A stretch of 64,000 bases of DNA. Source: Brachionus plicatilis. Taxonomy: Eukaryota > Rotifera > Eurotatoria > Ploima > Brachionidae. Positions 9,416-20,850 of the stretch are shown in pieces (position 1 is the first letter of the stretch; the number at the start of each line of letters is the position of its first letter). The notes beneath the pieces are model-generated. The model had not been told where the DNA came from and made no database searches. It saw nothing but the letters and a program-made list of their open reading frames with translations. The translations under genes and the position numbers were made by a program. Location of the stretch: assembly GCA_010279815.1 (NCBI GenBank), contig QEOQ01000559.1:514714-578713 (forward strand). The letters are read 5' to 3'.

Positions 9416-12400
9416 ATGTATAAAAACTATAAAAAACCATTTTCAGTCATGCATTGGAATTGCAATTCTTTTCGGAATAAAAAAGGCCTTCTTATTTTTG
9501 AGCTAGATACTAAGGAGCCTTACATAGTTCTTCTGAACGAAATAAAACTTAAGTATTCACAAGCTGTTTCACTCCATAATGTTCCTGGATATAGAAGCAT
9601 CTTCAAATGCAGGAATTCTTTTGGAGGTGGAGTTGCGATCCTTGTGAAGGCTGGACTAGATTTCTGTCAAATTTCAGACCTCGATTTTTTTAATTTAGAA
9701 CTAGTTTCGATTAAAATCTCCCTTAAAAACTTCAATGTTAGCAAAAAGGACTTGTTTATTTTCAGTATCTATAACCCTCCAAACCCAAACAACCCCTAAA
9801 CCCCCTTTTCTTCAAGTTTATTCAAAAAAATTATGAAAATTTCATTTTAGCAGGTGACCTAAACTGCAAGCTTAAATCCTTGGGATGTAATGAATTTAAC
9901 CAAAATGGAAAAATTCTTGAAAATATTTTAGAAAATCCTAGACTATTATTAGTTAATGATGATACCCCAACTTATACATCAAAAAGTCATGAATATTCTT
10001 CAGTCTTGGATTTATTTATTGTCTCCACTAATTTGGGTCCCTCCATAAATTCTTTTTTTGTCCTCGATGCTGACCTAACGAGTGACCATTTTCCTAATTT
10101 CCTCACATTTTATTTTTCCATAGTTAAAACTGAAGCAATCACTAACATTAAATTTAATTATGTTAAGGCATACTGTGAAAAATTCAAATCAGAACTAACC
10201 CAGTGTGAAAAATATAGAAAGTATTGATCTTCTCAATTCTGAATTATGTAATCAAATTATCAAAGCTAGTTATGCCTCTATTCCAAGACTATCGAGCAAA
10301 AGGTTCAAAAAATCTTATCCTAGGCATATTTTAAAAATTATTTCTAATAGAAAAAAATTAAAAAGGGGTCTTGTACCCTTCCCAGACAATTGTCCATGGA
10401 CAATCATATATGTCTGATTGTTGGACAAATTTTTTATTTTATTGTCCATGTATTTTTTCAATTGTCCACCTGTATTTCTAATTGTCCAGGTAATTTACAA
10501 AATGTCCAATTAAAAAAAGGTAATTAAGTTAACTTATAACAGCTTTTAAAATAAATAAAAAAATTGCTTATTAAACTTGCAATATTTTTGAAATAAAAAC
10601 GCTTAAAAAATTTATTTTCAATTATCAAACAAAAAATGACGCTTTTAAGTAAAAAAAAGTAAAATTTTTTTTTGATTGAGATAAAAAGTTAAATAGATAA
10701 TTAATTATATATAATTATATGTAATTTTTTGTAATTTTGCCTATGGGGCTTTAAACTAATAAATAATAATAATAATATATTGAATAATTTACTTAAAATA
10801 AATAAATTTTTTTTGTGTATTGTCCACATATTTTTCTAATTGTCCACCTATATTTTTAATTGTCCACCTGTATTTTTAATTGTCCATGTAATTTAAAAAT
10901 AATTTTTTTTATTAAAAATTTGTCCACCAATCAGACATATATGATTGTCCATGGACAATTGTCCGGGAAGGGAACAAGACCCTTAAAAAGAAGCATTCAA
11001 AAGGTTCAAAATTTTTCTGAGGTAAAGCTGTTACGCAATCAATGTAATAGTTTGACAAATAAGTTTCGCTTTCAGTTAGAAAAGCTAGGAAATGAAAAAA
11101 TGAATAATTTTATCAAAAAATTAGGCCCCCATCCATGTACATCCCGGCCTTTTTGGAAAAGGATAAATAATCTTCGAACAAAACTTGTCAACTCCCACCT
11201 CCCTAATATAATTTTCAATAATAAAGAATTTAAAACGGATAAGGAAAAGGGTGATCTTTTCAAAATTATTCTTAGTAAAACCTTTTCAATTGACAATTCG
11301 ATAAAATGGGATAAAATTAACTCAAATATAGTCGATTCTTTTGTATCTAACCAAAAATATTTATCTTTTTACCTTGAGAGCCAATCGACATTTCCTAAAA
11401 TTGAATTAAGCGAACTTAAAAAAACAATAAAGAAAATCAAGAAAGACTCAGCTCCAGGTCCGGATAAAATTAGCTACCAAATGATTAGAAATCTCCCTGA
11501 TTTATTTCCAAGATCTATTTAATCTATGTCTATCAACATCTTGTCTGCCCTCTCAATGGAAAATATCAAGAATCACAATGATCCCAAAGAAAAAAATTTC
11601 TAATGATCCAAATAAATTTCGCCCAATCAGTGTCACAAGCTGTCTAGGGAAAGTCTTGGAGTTAATAGTTAGAAACAGATTGTACAAATTCTTCGAAGAA
11701 AACAACCTTATCTGTTTGGAACAATCTGGGTTCCGTTCGCACCGACGAACATCTCATAACCTTGCTTTCCTCACCCAAAAAATTGCAGAAACCTTAAATA
11801 GGAAAAAAAAATTATGTTCTCTCTTCTTTGACATCTCAAAGGCTTTCGATAAAACCTGGCATGATGGGATTTTATATAAAATGGCTCAACTTAAAGTATC
11901 TTTGTATATCTTGGAGTGGATTAAAGATTATTTAAAAGAAAGGCAATTTTTGTTAACATAAACAATTATTCAAACGAAATGGGGGAAATCCAATTAGGGG
12001 TTCCTCAAGGAGCAGTTATCAGTCCATTACTCTTTACCATTTTTACCATCGATATTTAAATGTCCATTCAAAAAACAAAAATTACTCCCTTCTCTTTACA
12101 GATGATCTTGTTTCTTTCTTCATTTTCAAAAAATTTGGCAAAATTACTTTAAACTCTTATCTTAAAAAACTTGAAGGATGGTTGATTAAATGGAAAATGA
12201 AAATGGCTGCTGAAAAATGTAGCCAAGTCATTTTCTCAGATAACTCCTCCAGAAACCAACATATTGACGCAAATTTATTTAGTAAAAAAAATCTCCTACG
12301 TAAAAAATCCAATTTTTTTAGGAATAACATTTGATGAAAGTTTGTGTTTCAATTCCCAAATTGATTTTATAAGAGCACGATGCGTCGATCGAATAAATAT

Positions 12401-12560
12401 TATAAAAATCCTTTCAAGTAAATTTTGGAAGTTGAAAAAAGACACTCTTCTTAATATTTACAAAACATTAATTGGCTCGGTTATTGACTACAGTTTTTTT
12501 ATTCCTACTTTCAATTTTTATTCTAGAGCTAATAAAAGACTATGTCAGTGCCTTAATTAA
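9416..12560 (+). pseudogene. LINE ORF2: endonuclease and reverse transcriptase, frameshifted
   Basis: Begins MYKNYKKPFSVMHWNCNSF, the start of an AP endonuclease (HWNCNS). LLNEIKL, ILAGDLNC, TSDHFP give the catalytic Asn/Glu/Asp/His series in order, with a frameshift near 9795. After the MITE (10366-10982) the frame resumes (LKRSIQKVQ), then SAPGPDKISYQMI, a shift near 11505, FRPISVTSCLGKVLE, DISKAFDKTWHDG, GVPQGAVISPLLF and the catalytic LFTDDLV (about 12095-12115) after another shift. IFLGITFDESLCF and later residues form the thumb and C-terminal part. At least four frame breaks in addition to the insertion: a dead copy. Confidence 0.85.
10358..10990. mobile_element. Merlin-like MITE nested in the LINE, exact 8-bp duplication
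   Basis: Element 10366-10982 (617 bp). Ends are GGGTCTTGTACCCTTCCC at the left and the reverse complement of GGGTCTTGTTCCCTTCCC at the right; pairing continues for about 65 bp through CCATGGACAATCATATATG. TTAAAAAG is duplicated exactly at 10358-10365 and 10983-10990. The LINE frame reads KKLKR into the left copy and LKRSIQ out of the right copy, so the insertion is a clean transposition with no other damage. Subterminal arrays of ATTGTCCAC recur on both sides in the same orientation. No ORF. The GGGTCT end, 8-bp duplication and array plan match the element at 301-1187. Confidence 0.9.
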
Positions 12561-12625
12561 CAGCTCAAGAATATGCAGTAACAAAACACCACTCTGTGGT
12601 ATCTGGAATGAGATAAATGAATGAA

Positions 12626-13110
12626 TGATTGAAAATGGGTTTTCTATTTAAATTCGTTTCTTTTCTTTTTTTAAATCATTTAAAATTAACTAAAAATTAA
12701 ATTATTTATTTATTGAATTTATTAACAAAAAACTATTAAATAAAAAAAAAACAGAAAAACAATGGCGAAAGGAGTTCTATTACTCAGAGACATTTAAATT
12801 TTGAAATAAACTCTTAAAAAAAAAATGAACAATATTTTTAATAAAAATCACAAAAAAAAATTAAGTTAATATTGTGTCAATTTCTTATTAAAAAAAAACA
12901 AAATGAGTAAAATTCCAAAAATATTTTATTTTTTCCATTTAATCGATACAAAAATAACGTAATATTTAAAAAAAAAGAAAACTTGAAAAAAATCTACAAA
13001 AAAATTTAATTTTTTTTCTTAGTATAACCATTTGAGCAGTAAAAATCTTCTTTTTTCCTCATGAAATCATTTCATAAGTTTTACATATATTTTCAATAGG
13101 TAAAACTGCA
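12626..13110. other. Non-coding with a dispersed repeat copy
   Basis: AT-rich. 12758-12825 (CAATGGCGAAAGGAGTTCTATTAC and following) repeats 6085-6150 in direct orientation with roughly 80% identity by eye. No ORF. Confidence 0.4.
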
Positions 13111-13233
13111 TCATTCGTCTTTTATTTTTTTAGATGATTTTGGAGCTGATTCTGGTTCTATATCCGAGTCTTCTTCAGATTCAAGAATAGCATTTTCTTC
13201 GTTCTGAATACAGTCAGATGGCTGATGATGTTG
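13111..13233 (-). pseudogene. Acidic C-terminal protein fragment
   Basis: A 40-codon frame with no start codon reads QHHQPSDCIQNEENAILESE then DSDIEPES and a lysine-rich end before TGA. Composition resembles the acidic tail of a transposase or nuclear protein. It abuts the minus-strand LINE fragment but is downstream of its 3' end, so it is not part of that LINE. Identity unknown. Confidence 0.2.
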
Positions 13234-13264
13234 TTACGATCATGTTTTCTTTTTTGCTCCTTGC

Positions 13265-13690
13265 TTAGTAGTAGTAGTAGTAGTATACAAGCTGTGGGGG
13301 ATCGAAGATCCCCAGCAGAACCGTCAGTAGACCATCTGCTTTAACAGCCTTCCAGTTGTCATATTCAGCTTAACTATACCCGAGAAGTTTATCGATTCGA
13401 TTTTTAAATCTATTCGTGTTGACTGTGCTTCTTGTTGTTTTGTCTATTGTGTTCCAGTAGCCAGCTGTCCTGTTTGTAAAAAAGTTAAATCGAACTATAC
13501 AATTTCTAATGATCTGTCTCTCAATAGCTAACTGACCCTTTCTCGTATAACCTGCTGGACTGTCAAGACCGTTTGAAGCTAGTAATTGGTTTCCATGTAT
13601 TAACTCAACTTGATCACGTCCGTGGTGAATTTTATGTAGCTGAATTAGATCTCCACGCTGCCGTTTTCAGTACTGTAACAATTGATTGTT
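13265..13690 (-). mobile_element. 5'-truncated LINE, 3' end only (second family)
   Basis: On the minus strand a frame reads KRQRGDLIQLHKIHHGRDQV, later RFNFFTNRTAGYWNTIDKTT and NRFKNRIDKLLGYS then stop. RGDLI....I and FF.NR....WN.......N.FKNR.D are hallmarks of the extreme C-terminus of CR1/Jockey-like LINE proteins. The 3' end finishes in a (TAC/ACT)n microsatellite (13267-13286 on the plus strand). Only about the last 100 codons plus 3' UTR remain, as expected from 5' truncation during reverse transcription. Confidence 0.8.
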
Positions 13691-15860
13691 TCACGATGAG
13701 GCTAAAAAAAGTAGAAAAAGATGAAGGAAATTATTATCTATAATTTTTTAAATAAATAATTTAATTGATGATTTTAAAGCTTTATTAATACCGGAAAACC
13801 TGACATACTAGCCAAGGGCTAAAAATTAGTATTAGCCTATAAGGAGCCACTTTTCGACGTTATAAGCCCACCCCCTAAAATACATATAGGCCCATATAGG
13901 CCTAAAATACATATTTTCAATTCAAGAATTGAAACCCTGCATTCTGATTCGACGAATATTTCAGCGAAACTATTGGCTATCGGTTTTGTTTAATAATAAA
14001 ATCTAACACTTTAATATTAAAATAAAAAGAAATAAAAAAAAGCAAAAAAACAATTATTGTTCTTTTACTATTTTATCTGCCATGAAATTTACAATTAATT
14101 AATTAATCTTCGACAAACAAAAACATTTTTCCATCATAAGAAATAGACACTACACCAATTTAAAAATCAAATAAAGAATCCCCTGAAGTTTCCAAACCAA
14201 AAAAAAAGAACAAAAACAACGGCAGCTAACAAATGTCAACAACCTATGTAACTACCTATAATTTCTATTCAAAACATATATCTTTAATTAAAATTTTATA
14301 TTTCAAATACAATTTTCTGTAATTTTTATACTTATTCAAAATGATTAATGATTAATAAAAATATTAATAATATATATTTAAATTTTTTAAAATACTAATT
14401 TAGCCTTAAAACTCAATGCTTAATCAAAAACAAGTTGAAAAATCTTTTGTGCATCAATTAAGACATTTTATTTTTACTTTTATTTGACATTTTATAATCT
14501 TATTTCATTTGCAATTTGAAAAATAAATTTTTTTAAATTAAACCTCCTCTACCCTTTTTGAACAAAGCCAATCAATGTTTCAACACATTTTTTATAAAAT
14601 AACGGCTCGTTACTCGCATATATAAAGCTCTGCTTCCTGTATCTTACTTAATTTATTATAAATTAAATATAAGCTCATGAGGTATTAAAAAAAGAATTAA
14701 ATACAAGCCCATGAGCTTAAAATAAATTTGAATTTAAAAATAATTTTTTTTATGTTAGCATATTCAATTTTTTTTTTGGTTTTGCATTGATTCTTTAAAA
14801 CTTAAGCAACTTCAAGATCAAGTTGAATCTGCTCTAACTGATATCTTGATCATTTGCTTCTAACTGTAAATTCTTAATTCATTACTTAAAGTTTTATTTC
14901 TTTAGCAATGAAAACACCAACTTTACCAAAAAGAAGGGTAGGTAGGCCTACTTTAAAAGAGTCGCAGTCTTTTTTTTCTTTTAAAAACTCTTATGGAACA
15001 TTATTTTAATTATTTCAACATTATTTCATTTAAAATCTAACTAAATTTCAATTTTCCATTATGTAATAAATAAATGTGTTCATAAGCCCATGGTCAGACT
15101 AATTTTAATAACTTATAAGCTCTGGGCTTCTACTTGAATTAAAATGAGATATTTATAAGGTAAATATTTTTTGTATTTTTACCTTAATAGTTTAATAGTT
15201 TCGATTGCGATTTTCTTTTATAATTTAATCAAACTTAGAATATTATATTTTAATTTTTTTATTAATTTTTAGGCTATTGAGTAATTAAAGTCCAAAATTT
15301 GACTCTAAATTTTTGATTCTATTCTAAATATTTGATTAAAAATGTATAATGAAAATACTCGAATAATTAAAAATTTAATGTTTTTAGCATAACTTTTGAA
15401 TCGATCATTGTATCAAAATAATTAATATATATTTTTAATCCTTGTAAATTTTTCTATAAGACAATATAAAAAACTCATTTTTCAAAAAGGTAATGTTTTG
15501 GGGATACTTTTGTGTAAAGAAGCAATATCATTGATCTTTATTAAAAAATGAACAATATTTAAATTAGTTTATAATTTTTTTTTTTAAACTAGAAGTATAA
15601 TAACCTATATACAGAATTTCATAGCTTTTTGATTTAAAAAAAAAGATCATTACTTTTTGAGCACCTGTTATTTTTTTTTAACTTCAAAACAATAAATATT
15701 AATCCATTATTTGCCTTGATATAAAAAGCTTAAAATCTTGACACTTATAAAGGATACACAAAACATTAGGAAATGTCTTATTATTTCTAATATATGTTCT
15801 AAAATTCATTTTAATACACTATAACTTGATGATTTTAACAGACACTTGTACCCATCTCTT
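13691..15860. other. Non-coding, with scattered TATAAGCCCA-like motifs
   Basis: No solid gene. TATAAGCCCA/ACAAGCCCATGAGC/TATAAGCTCTGGGC motifs recur at about 13860, 13886, 14670, 14702, 15083 and 15112, which could be subterminal repeats of a degraded element, but no inverted ends or target duplication were resolved. 14908-15009 is a 33-codon ATG ORF with an AT-hook-like core (KRRVGRPT), preceded by a pyrimidine tract and AG; it may be an exon of a transposase or chance. Confidence 0.35.
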
Positions 15861-15863
15861 CTC

Positions 15864-15995
15864 AGGTTTTGGGTGGGTATGGGTAAAACCCACCGAACCA
15901 ATACCCACACCCAAAATCTGAATTTTTCGGGTAGCCATACCCATACCCATACCCAAATACCCGAAATTTTCGGGTAACAATACCTATACCAACAC
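15864..15995. repeat. GGGTA-rich palindromic simple repeat
   Basis: A run of GGGTAT/ATACCC units: TTTTGGGTGGGTATGGG pairs with CCCACACCCAAAA, then CCATACCCATACCCATACCC, then the palindrome ACCCGAAATTTTCGGGT. Much higher GC than its surroundings. Not a regular telomeric array, since units are not a uniform hexamer and switch strand. Confidence 0.6.
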
Positions 15996-16264
15996 ATATA
16001 ACCTGAAATTTTCGCATTATCTACTTAAACATACCACAGAAACTTAAAATTAACGAGTTGTAATACTTAAAATTGTCCCTTTTATATTAATAAAATTTTT
16101 AAAATAATAAAAAAAAAGAGAATTTTGCAGTCAAATTTTATCATATTCGATTTCAATAATCATAAATTTTAATTTTTAAATAATTTTAAATCCTTAAATA
16201 AGCAATCTATGTACTAAATACTAGTTGAAATAAAATAAAAAAGACAAAAATTAGCAAATTTATA

Positions 16265-17532
16265 TACAGTCCCGTTCTGTTCACTTGTTTTTACCAAAAT
16301 TTACGTAATTTTACGTATATTTACGCAAATTTACGTAAAATTACGTAAATTGACAAATGTAAAAAATGGTAATTTTACGTAAAATTACGTAAAATTACGT
16401 AAATTTGCGTAAAATCAAAAAGGGACAAAAAAGTAATGATTTTTTGAAAAAAAGGTAACAATTCTGCTTTTTCATCGACTTTCTACTTTTTACCATGTAA
16501 ATAAAAATTTACGTAAATTTACGTAAAATTTAGTAAATTTTTTTATTTTTTAATGTAAAATTGTGTAAATTTACGAAATTTTACGTAAATTTACGTAAAT
16601 TTTTAACTTTTTTAACTTTTCTCTCAATTAATATTACTTACTTTTTTCAAATTGTTAATATATTTTACACAGTGTTCCGGGGTTAAATTTTTTTGAAAAG
16701 ATCGAATTGACTCAACAGCTTCTTCGATGGTTTTTATATTTCTTTTCCTCACATAAGTTTTCAATTCACTCAATATCATCTCTATAGGGTTTAAATCAGG
16801 CGATTTTTACGGAGACTTAACCTGAGAAAATTAAAAAAAAAAGAAATAAAAAAAAGGTTTTGTTTTACCCGAAGCACCTCGTTTCTCTCTTAAAACATTT
16901 TGCATAATTTGAAAAAAGTAAGTAATATTAATTGAGAGAAAGAAAATTAATATTTTGTAATAGACCATTAAGATTGTCATTGAAAATAATGGTGAATGGT
17001 CGAACCACTGATATAATATTATTTTTAATTAAAACTAATTTTTAAATAATATACCATGAATTTGTTTTAAAAAATAGCGTAAAATTTGTATATTCATATA
17101 TTTTTCTAATAAAAATTAAAAATAAATTTAATAAAAAATTTACTTTTTTCTAGATTATCCTAAAAAAGTTAAAAATTTACGCAAATTTACGTAAAATTAC
17201 GTAAATTTACACAATTTTACATTAAAAAATAAAAAAATTTACTAAATTTTACGTAAATTTACGTAAATTTTTATTTACATGGTAAAAAGTAGAAAGTCGA
17301 TGAAAAAGCAAAATTGTTACCTTTTTTTCAAAAAATCATTACTTTTTTGTCCCTTTTTGATTTTACGCAAATTTACGTAATTTTACGCAAATTTACGTAA
17401 TTTTTCGTAAAATTACCATTTTTTACATTTGTCAATTTACGTAATTTTACGTAATTTTATGTAAATTTGCGTAAATTTACGTAAAATTACGTAAATTTTG
17501 GTAAAAACAAGTGAACAGAACGGGACTGTGTA
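16265..17532. mobile_element. Tc1/mariner relic with ~350-bp inverted arms
   Basis: Left end CAGTCCCGTTCTGTTCACTT at 16267 and its reverse complement ending at 17528. The arms pair over about 350 bp (16267-16610 with 17155-17528) and are built from repeated TTTACGTAAA/ATTACGTAAA motifs. TA precedes the left end; on the right TA lies two bases further out (17531-17532), so the TA duplication is slightly eroded. The middle contains a Tc1-type transposase fragment on the minus strand. Confidence 0.8.
16624..16806 (-). pseudogene. C-terminal fragment of Tc1/mariner DDE transposase
   Basis: A 60-residue open frame starts KSPDLNPIEMILSELKTYVR and continues ..IKTIEEAVESIRSFQKNLTP.HCVKYI. SPDLNPIE..WS.LK is the signature around the last catalytic acidic residue of Tc1/mariner transposases. 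The frame upstream is closed by a stop (16807-16809) and the D,D part is absent, so this is a remnant inside a non-autonomous derivative. Confidence 0.85.
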
Positions 17533-18040
17533 AGAAGTAAAATTCTAGCCAATTCTAATATAGTCCTCTTGAAATCTAATTTGATCGAAATTAAAATTTT
17601 TAATTATTAAAGGAAAATTTAGATTAAAATCGATAATTTTTCTATAGCAATTTTTTAAAATCTGGAAATATTATTTATAAAATTCATATAAAAATAAATT
17701 TTCAAATCTAAAGCAAGCAAATTTTTTGCATTTAAATGTAAAAAATGTAAATATTTTTCAGTTGATAATTAATTAGCAATAATATAATTTTTATCAAAAA
17801 TTAAAGTTAGCTGGTATTTTTTATAGAATTTTTTAAAATAGTTTGTTTAAAACAGTTACAATAAAAAATATCCATTATTTAAATGAGAAACCTTGAAAAT
17901 CACATACTTAACAAAATAAAATTTGAATTGTTTACAAAATAAAAAATATTATAGAAAAAAATACATATATATTTAAATTTATTAAAAAATGAAAATCGAC
18001 AATAAATAAGCGCCTAAGAAATAACTGAAAGGAAAAAAAA
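17533..18040. other. Non-coding 3' flank
   Basis: AT-rich sequence between the Tc1/mariner relic and the 3' end of the OSBPL10/11-like gene. No gene, repeat or clear polyadenylation cluster beyond ordinary AATAAA-like strings. Confidence 0.4.
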
Positions 18041-20629
18041 TTAGCCTGACCAATTTTTGTGCCACCATCGATGTACTAGTTCATGATGGTCCGACTCACT
18101 GCTCGATTTGCTACAAAGACTGGACGATGATTTATCAAATTTTGTTTTGAAAAAATTTTTTGACAAATAGCCTAGATTTTTCTCTTTGCGCAACTTATCA
18201 GTCAGCCTCTGTTGTTTTTCAATAATGCTTCTGGAACTATGAGCTTGTTCATAATCATCACTTTGCAAAGCTTCAGCCACATCTTTCCACAAATTCCGTG
18301 ACTCGTACTCCTCTTGTAAATCAATAGGTCTTACTCGTTTAATAAGTGGTTTAAAATCACGCAAATCAAAGCTCTTCACTGTTCTGGATGCTTCATTTCC
18401 AAAAATAAATTCCAATTTAGTATCCCATTCACCTTTCATTTTACAGAAAACCTCTTCATTCTTATTTCTTAACTCGGCAAAAACTTGATTCAGAGTATCA
18501 CCATAAAAAGACTAATTGTTGAGCCAACAAATGGTAAATAATTTTAAAAAACTTTATTTATTTTACCTTAACCTCAAATTGTATATTGGCCTTAAGTCCG
18601 GTTTGAGCACAACTAATTGAGCAAGAATCCCCAAGTTCAACCCAAGGGTTGGTGACAATGGAGCGTGCGTAAACTTTGGGAAAAGTAATACTGTATTCTT
18701 CATTGATACTTTCAAGCTTTACAATCACTTTTAATAAAAACAATTGAGCATTCTTTTAGTAAATAATAATGTTGGTTATTTACTTTCTCCCATCAATGGA
18801 ACTGTGATAGATGTTCCAGAATACACTGCCTTGGTCATAATATTTGCATTTACTTTCACATTTTTTTCTTTGCACTCCATATAAATGGCACAAACTGTTG
18901 ATTATTCAATTTTAATTATCAACTTTTGGTGCTCAAATTTTACCTAGTGGATGATGAGACACTTTTTCTGCCGTAAAACTTACTACATGTTTGGAGTTAT
19001 GGTCGCCATTTGCTTTCCATGAACAGTTAAAAACTTCGCCAAGAACAGGATTAAATGGCTTGCTATGTACAAACTCAGATTTAATTAATAATAATGAGGC
19101 TAACACCCACAAAATGACGGCTACAAATCTATCTTCAGAATTTTTCTCTTCTGCTATTCTAATTTTAACTAATTTAAATAAAAAATTAAAAAAAAAATTT
19201 TCCCTTACTTTATCAACAAGTCAACTTGGGACATTAAATCAGCATATGATTCAAGTAGTGACTTTTTATTTAATAACTGGACCGGAATTTGGGTTCTTGT
19301 CAAGTCTAAATTTTCAGCCAAATTGGAAAAAAATTTGAACAAGTTTTCTTTGACCTGGTCGTTTATTAAATTTTTAACAATTTCATTTTCTTCATCAGTT
19401 ATCTCATCATCTGGATTTATTAGTGATTTTTTTGGACTTGTTCGTTCTGCATAAGCAGCATTTGAGCCAGGCCTGTAAGAACCTTTGATTAAAAATTTGA
19501 ATTTAATTTTAAAATTAATTAAAATCTACTATCGAGTAAATTTCTAAATCCATGGTCAAAGCGTTGAGAAAATGTCAACGAGTCACCAATTTCTGTATCT
19601 TCAACAAAATCTTTTTCCTTTTACAAAATAAATACTAAAAAACTATCAATTAATTATTTTATAAGTTACTTCTTGTAAGTTACGAGACATTATTTGACAG
19701 CTATTTATCAAATTTTTGACACAAGATGAAGTTGTTGCTTTTAAGATCAATAAATCCTTGAAAAAAAAAATTTATTTTTCTTTTCTGGAAATTTAATTTA
19801 AATACTTCGTCGTATCGGCATTCTTCAGTTTGGCTTAAATTCTTTATTAAAAACACTAAAATAGATTTGATGATAAAAATTTAACTAAAAAATTACGTCT
19901 ATTGAATTTTCGAATTCTTTATGACTTAGATTTATTAGGTAGAAAATTTCTTTAATAAGCTCTTGGCTGGTTTTTCTAAATAAAAATAAATTTGCTTTTA
20001 TTTTTCAATTTTTAAAAATTATATCCACTTGACTAAAGACTTTTTTGACTTGAGACTTTCTTTTTCTTCGGGTTTTTCATTCACATAAATTTTTATATTA
20101 TTCTCTTCCTTCGAGTGGGCTACCAAGCGCAGAATGTTGACCCAGTGTTGTCTTTCTTTAGCATCTTGAGCTATCAAAAATTAAAAAATATTTTAAAATC
20201 TAATTTAATAGAAATTTCTACCTCTTAATTTGAATATTTCATTGTCCGGTGTATTAATTGTGAACGTAGTTGAATCTTCTTCAGAAGGTGAAATTATCGA
20301 ATTCTAAAAAGAATATTTAATCAATTTTATTAATAAATATTTTTTTTCTTACCAAAAGTTCAATTGACCCCCGTGGCTTTTGATACTTAAGATCTTCACT
20401 CTAAAAACAATTTTTAAAGTCAAGTGTCATTTATTTGATTTTTCAAATTATACCATGTAATAGTTTAGCTTTCCAGTATAGGCACTGACCATGAAATATC
20501 GCATTTGAAATCCCTTGACAACATTTGTGTATTTGTACAAATTGCCTTCTTGTCTTAAAAAACAAAATTCCAATAACCACTACCAGCATAAATATCTTAC
20601 TGTGAATTTGACAAATTAAACTCTCCCAT
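18041..20629 (-). CDS. OSBPL11: Oxysterol-binding-protein-related protein, ORP10/ORP11 type
   Basis: Lipid transfer protein with an N-terminal PH domain and C-terminal sterol/phospholipid-binding (ORD) domain. Fourteen exons in consistent phase: 20601-20629, 20454-20553, 20353-20400, 20222-20303, 20029-20170, 19897-19975, 19806-19841, 19680 region (19670-19756), 19530-19617, 19209-19482, 18944-19158, 18784-18894, 18567-18727, 18041-18511; total 640 residues. The PH domain opens GNLYKYTNVVKGFQMRYFMV and contains YQKPRGSIELL and AQDAKERQHWV, closest to ORP11 in my reading. The ORD has KPFNPVLGEVF, the family fingerprint as EKVSHHPL (EQVSHHPP in most members), YARSIVTNPWVELG and SRNLWKDV. Human ORP11 is longer (about 747). 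PH domains of this group bind phosphoinositides at Golgi/endosome membranes. The 10 versus 11 assignment is less sure than the family. Confidence 0.92.
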
Positions 20630-20850
20630 CTAAGATTGAGTCATGAATTAGAAAAAAAATCAATTTTTATTTGTGTTTTTTTATTAAAATAATTTTGAAT
20701 TAAATTAGATATTTAATCGAAAAATTTTATAATAATATATGATAATAGTAATTTTTAAAAATAATTTTGAATTTTTGCATGGATTTTTCTCTAGAATTTA
20801 AGTCATTCAAGAAACAAATAAATTGTCCTTTTATTTAATTTTTTTAACAA

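Larger units (their letters stand above)
8527..12625 (+). mobile_element. Broken CR1/Jockey-type LINE retrotransposon
   Basis: A plus-strand non-LTR retrotransposon with remains of ORF1 (8534-9200), an AP-type endonuclease (9416 onward), a reverse transcriptase and a C-terminal region ending near 12560, followed by a short tail with ATGAATGAATGA at about 12615. Several frameshifts and stops break ORF2, and a 617-bp Merlin-like MITE interrupts it at 10366-10982. Layout and motifs fit the CR1/Jockey group; the clade was not resolved. Dead as it stands. Confidence 0.85.

Noticed and set aside
13691..15150. A complete transposon bounded by TATAAGCCCA motifs
   Set aside because: Motifs recur but no paired inverted ends or target duplication could be found.
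15864..15995. Interstitial telomere array
   Set aside because: Units are not a uniform hexamer and change strand; it is a palindromic GGGTA-rich tract.
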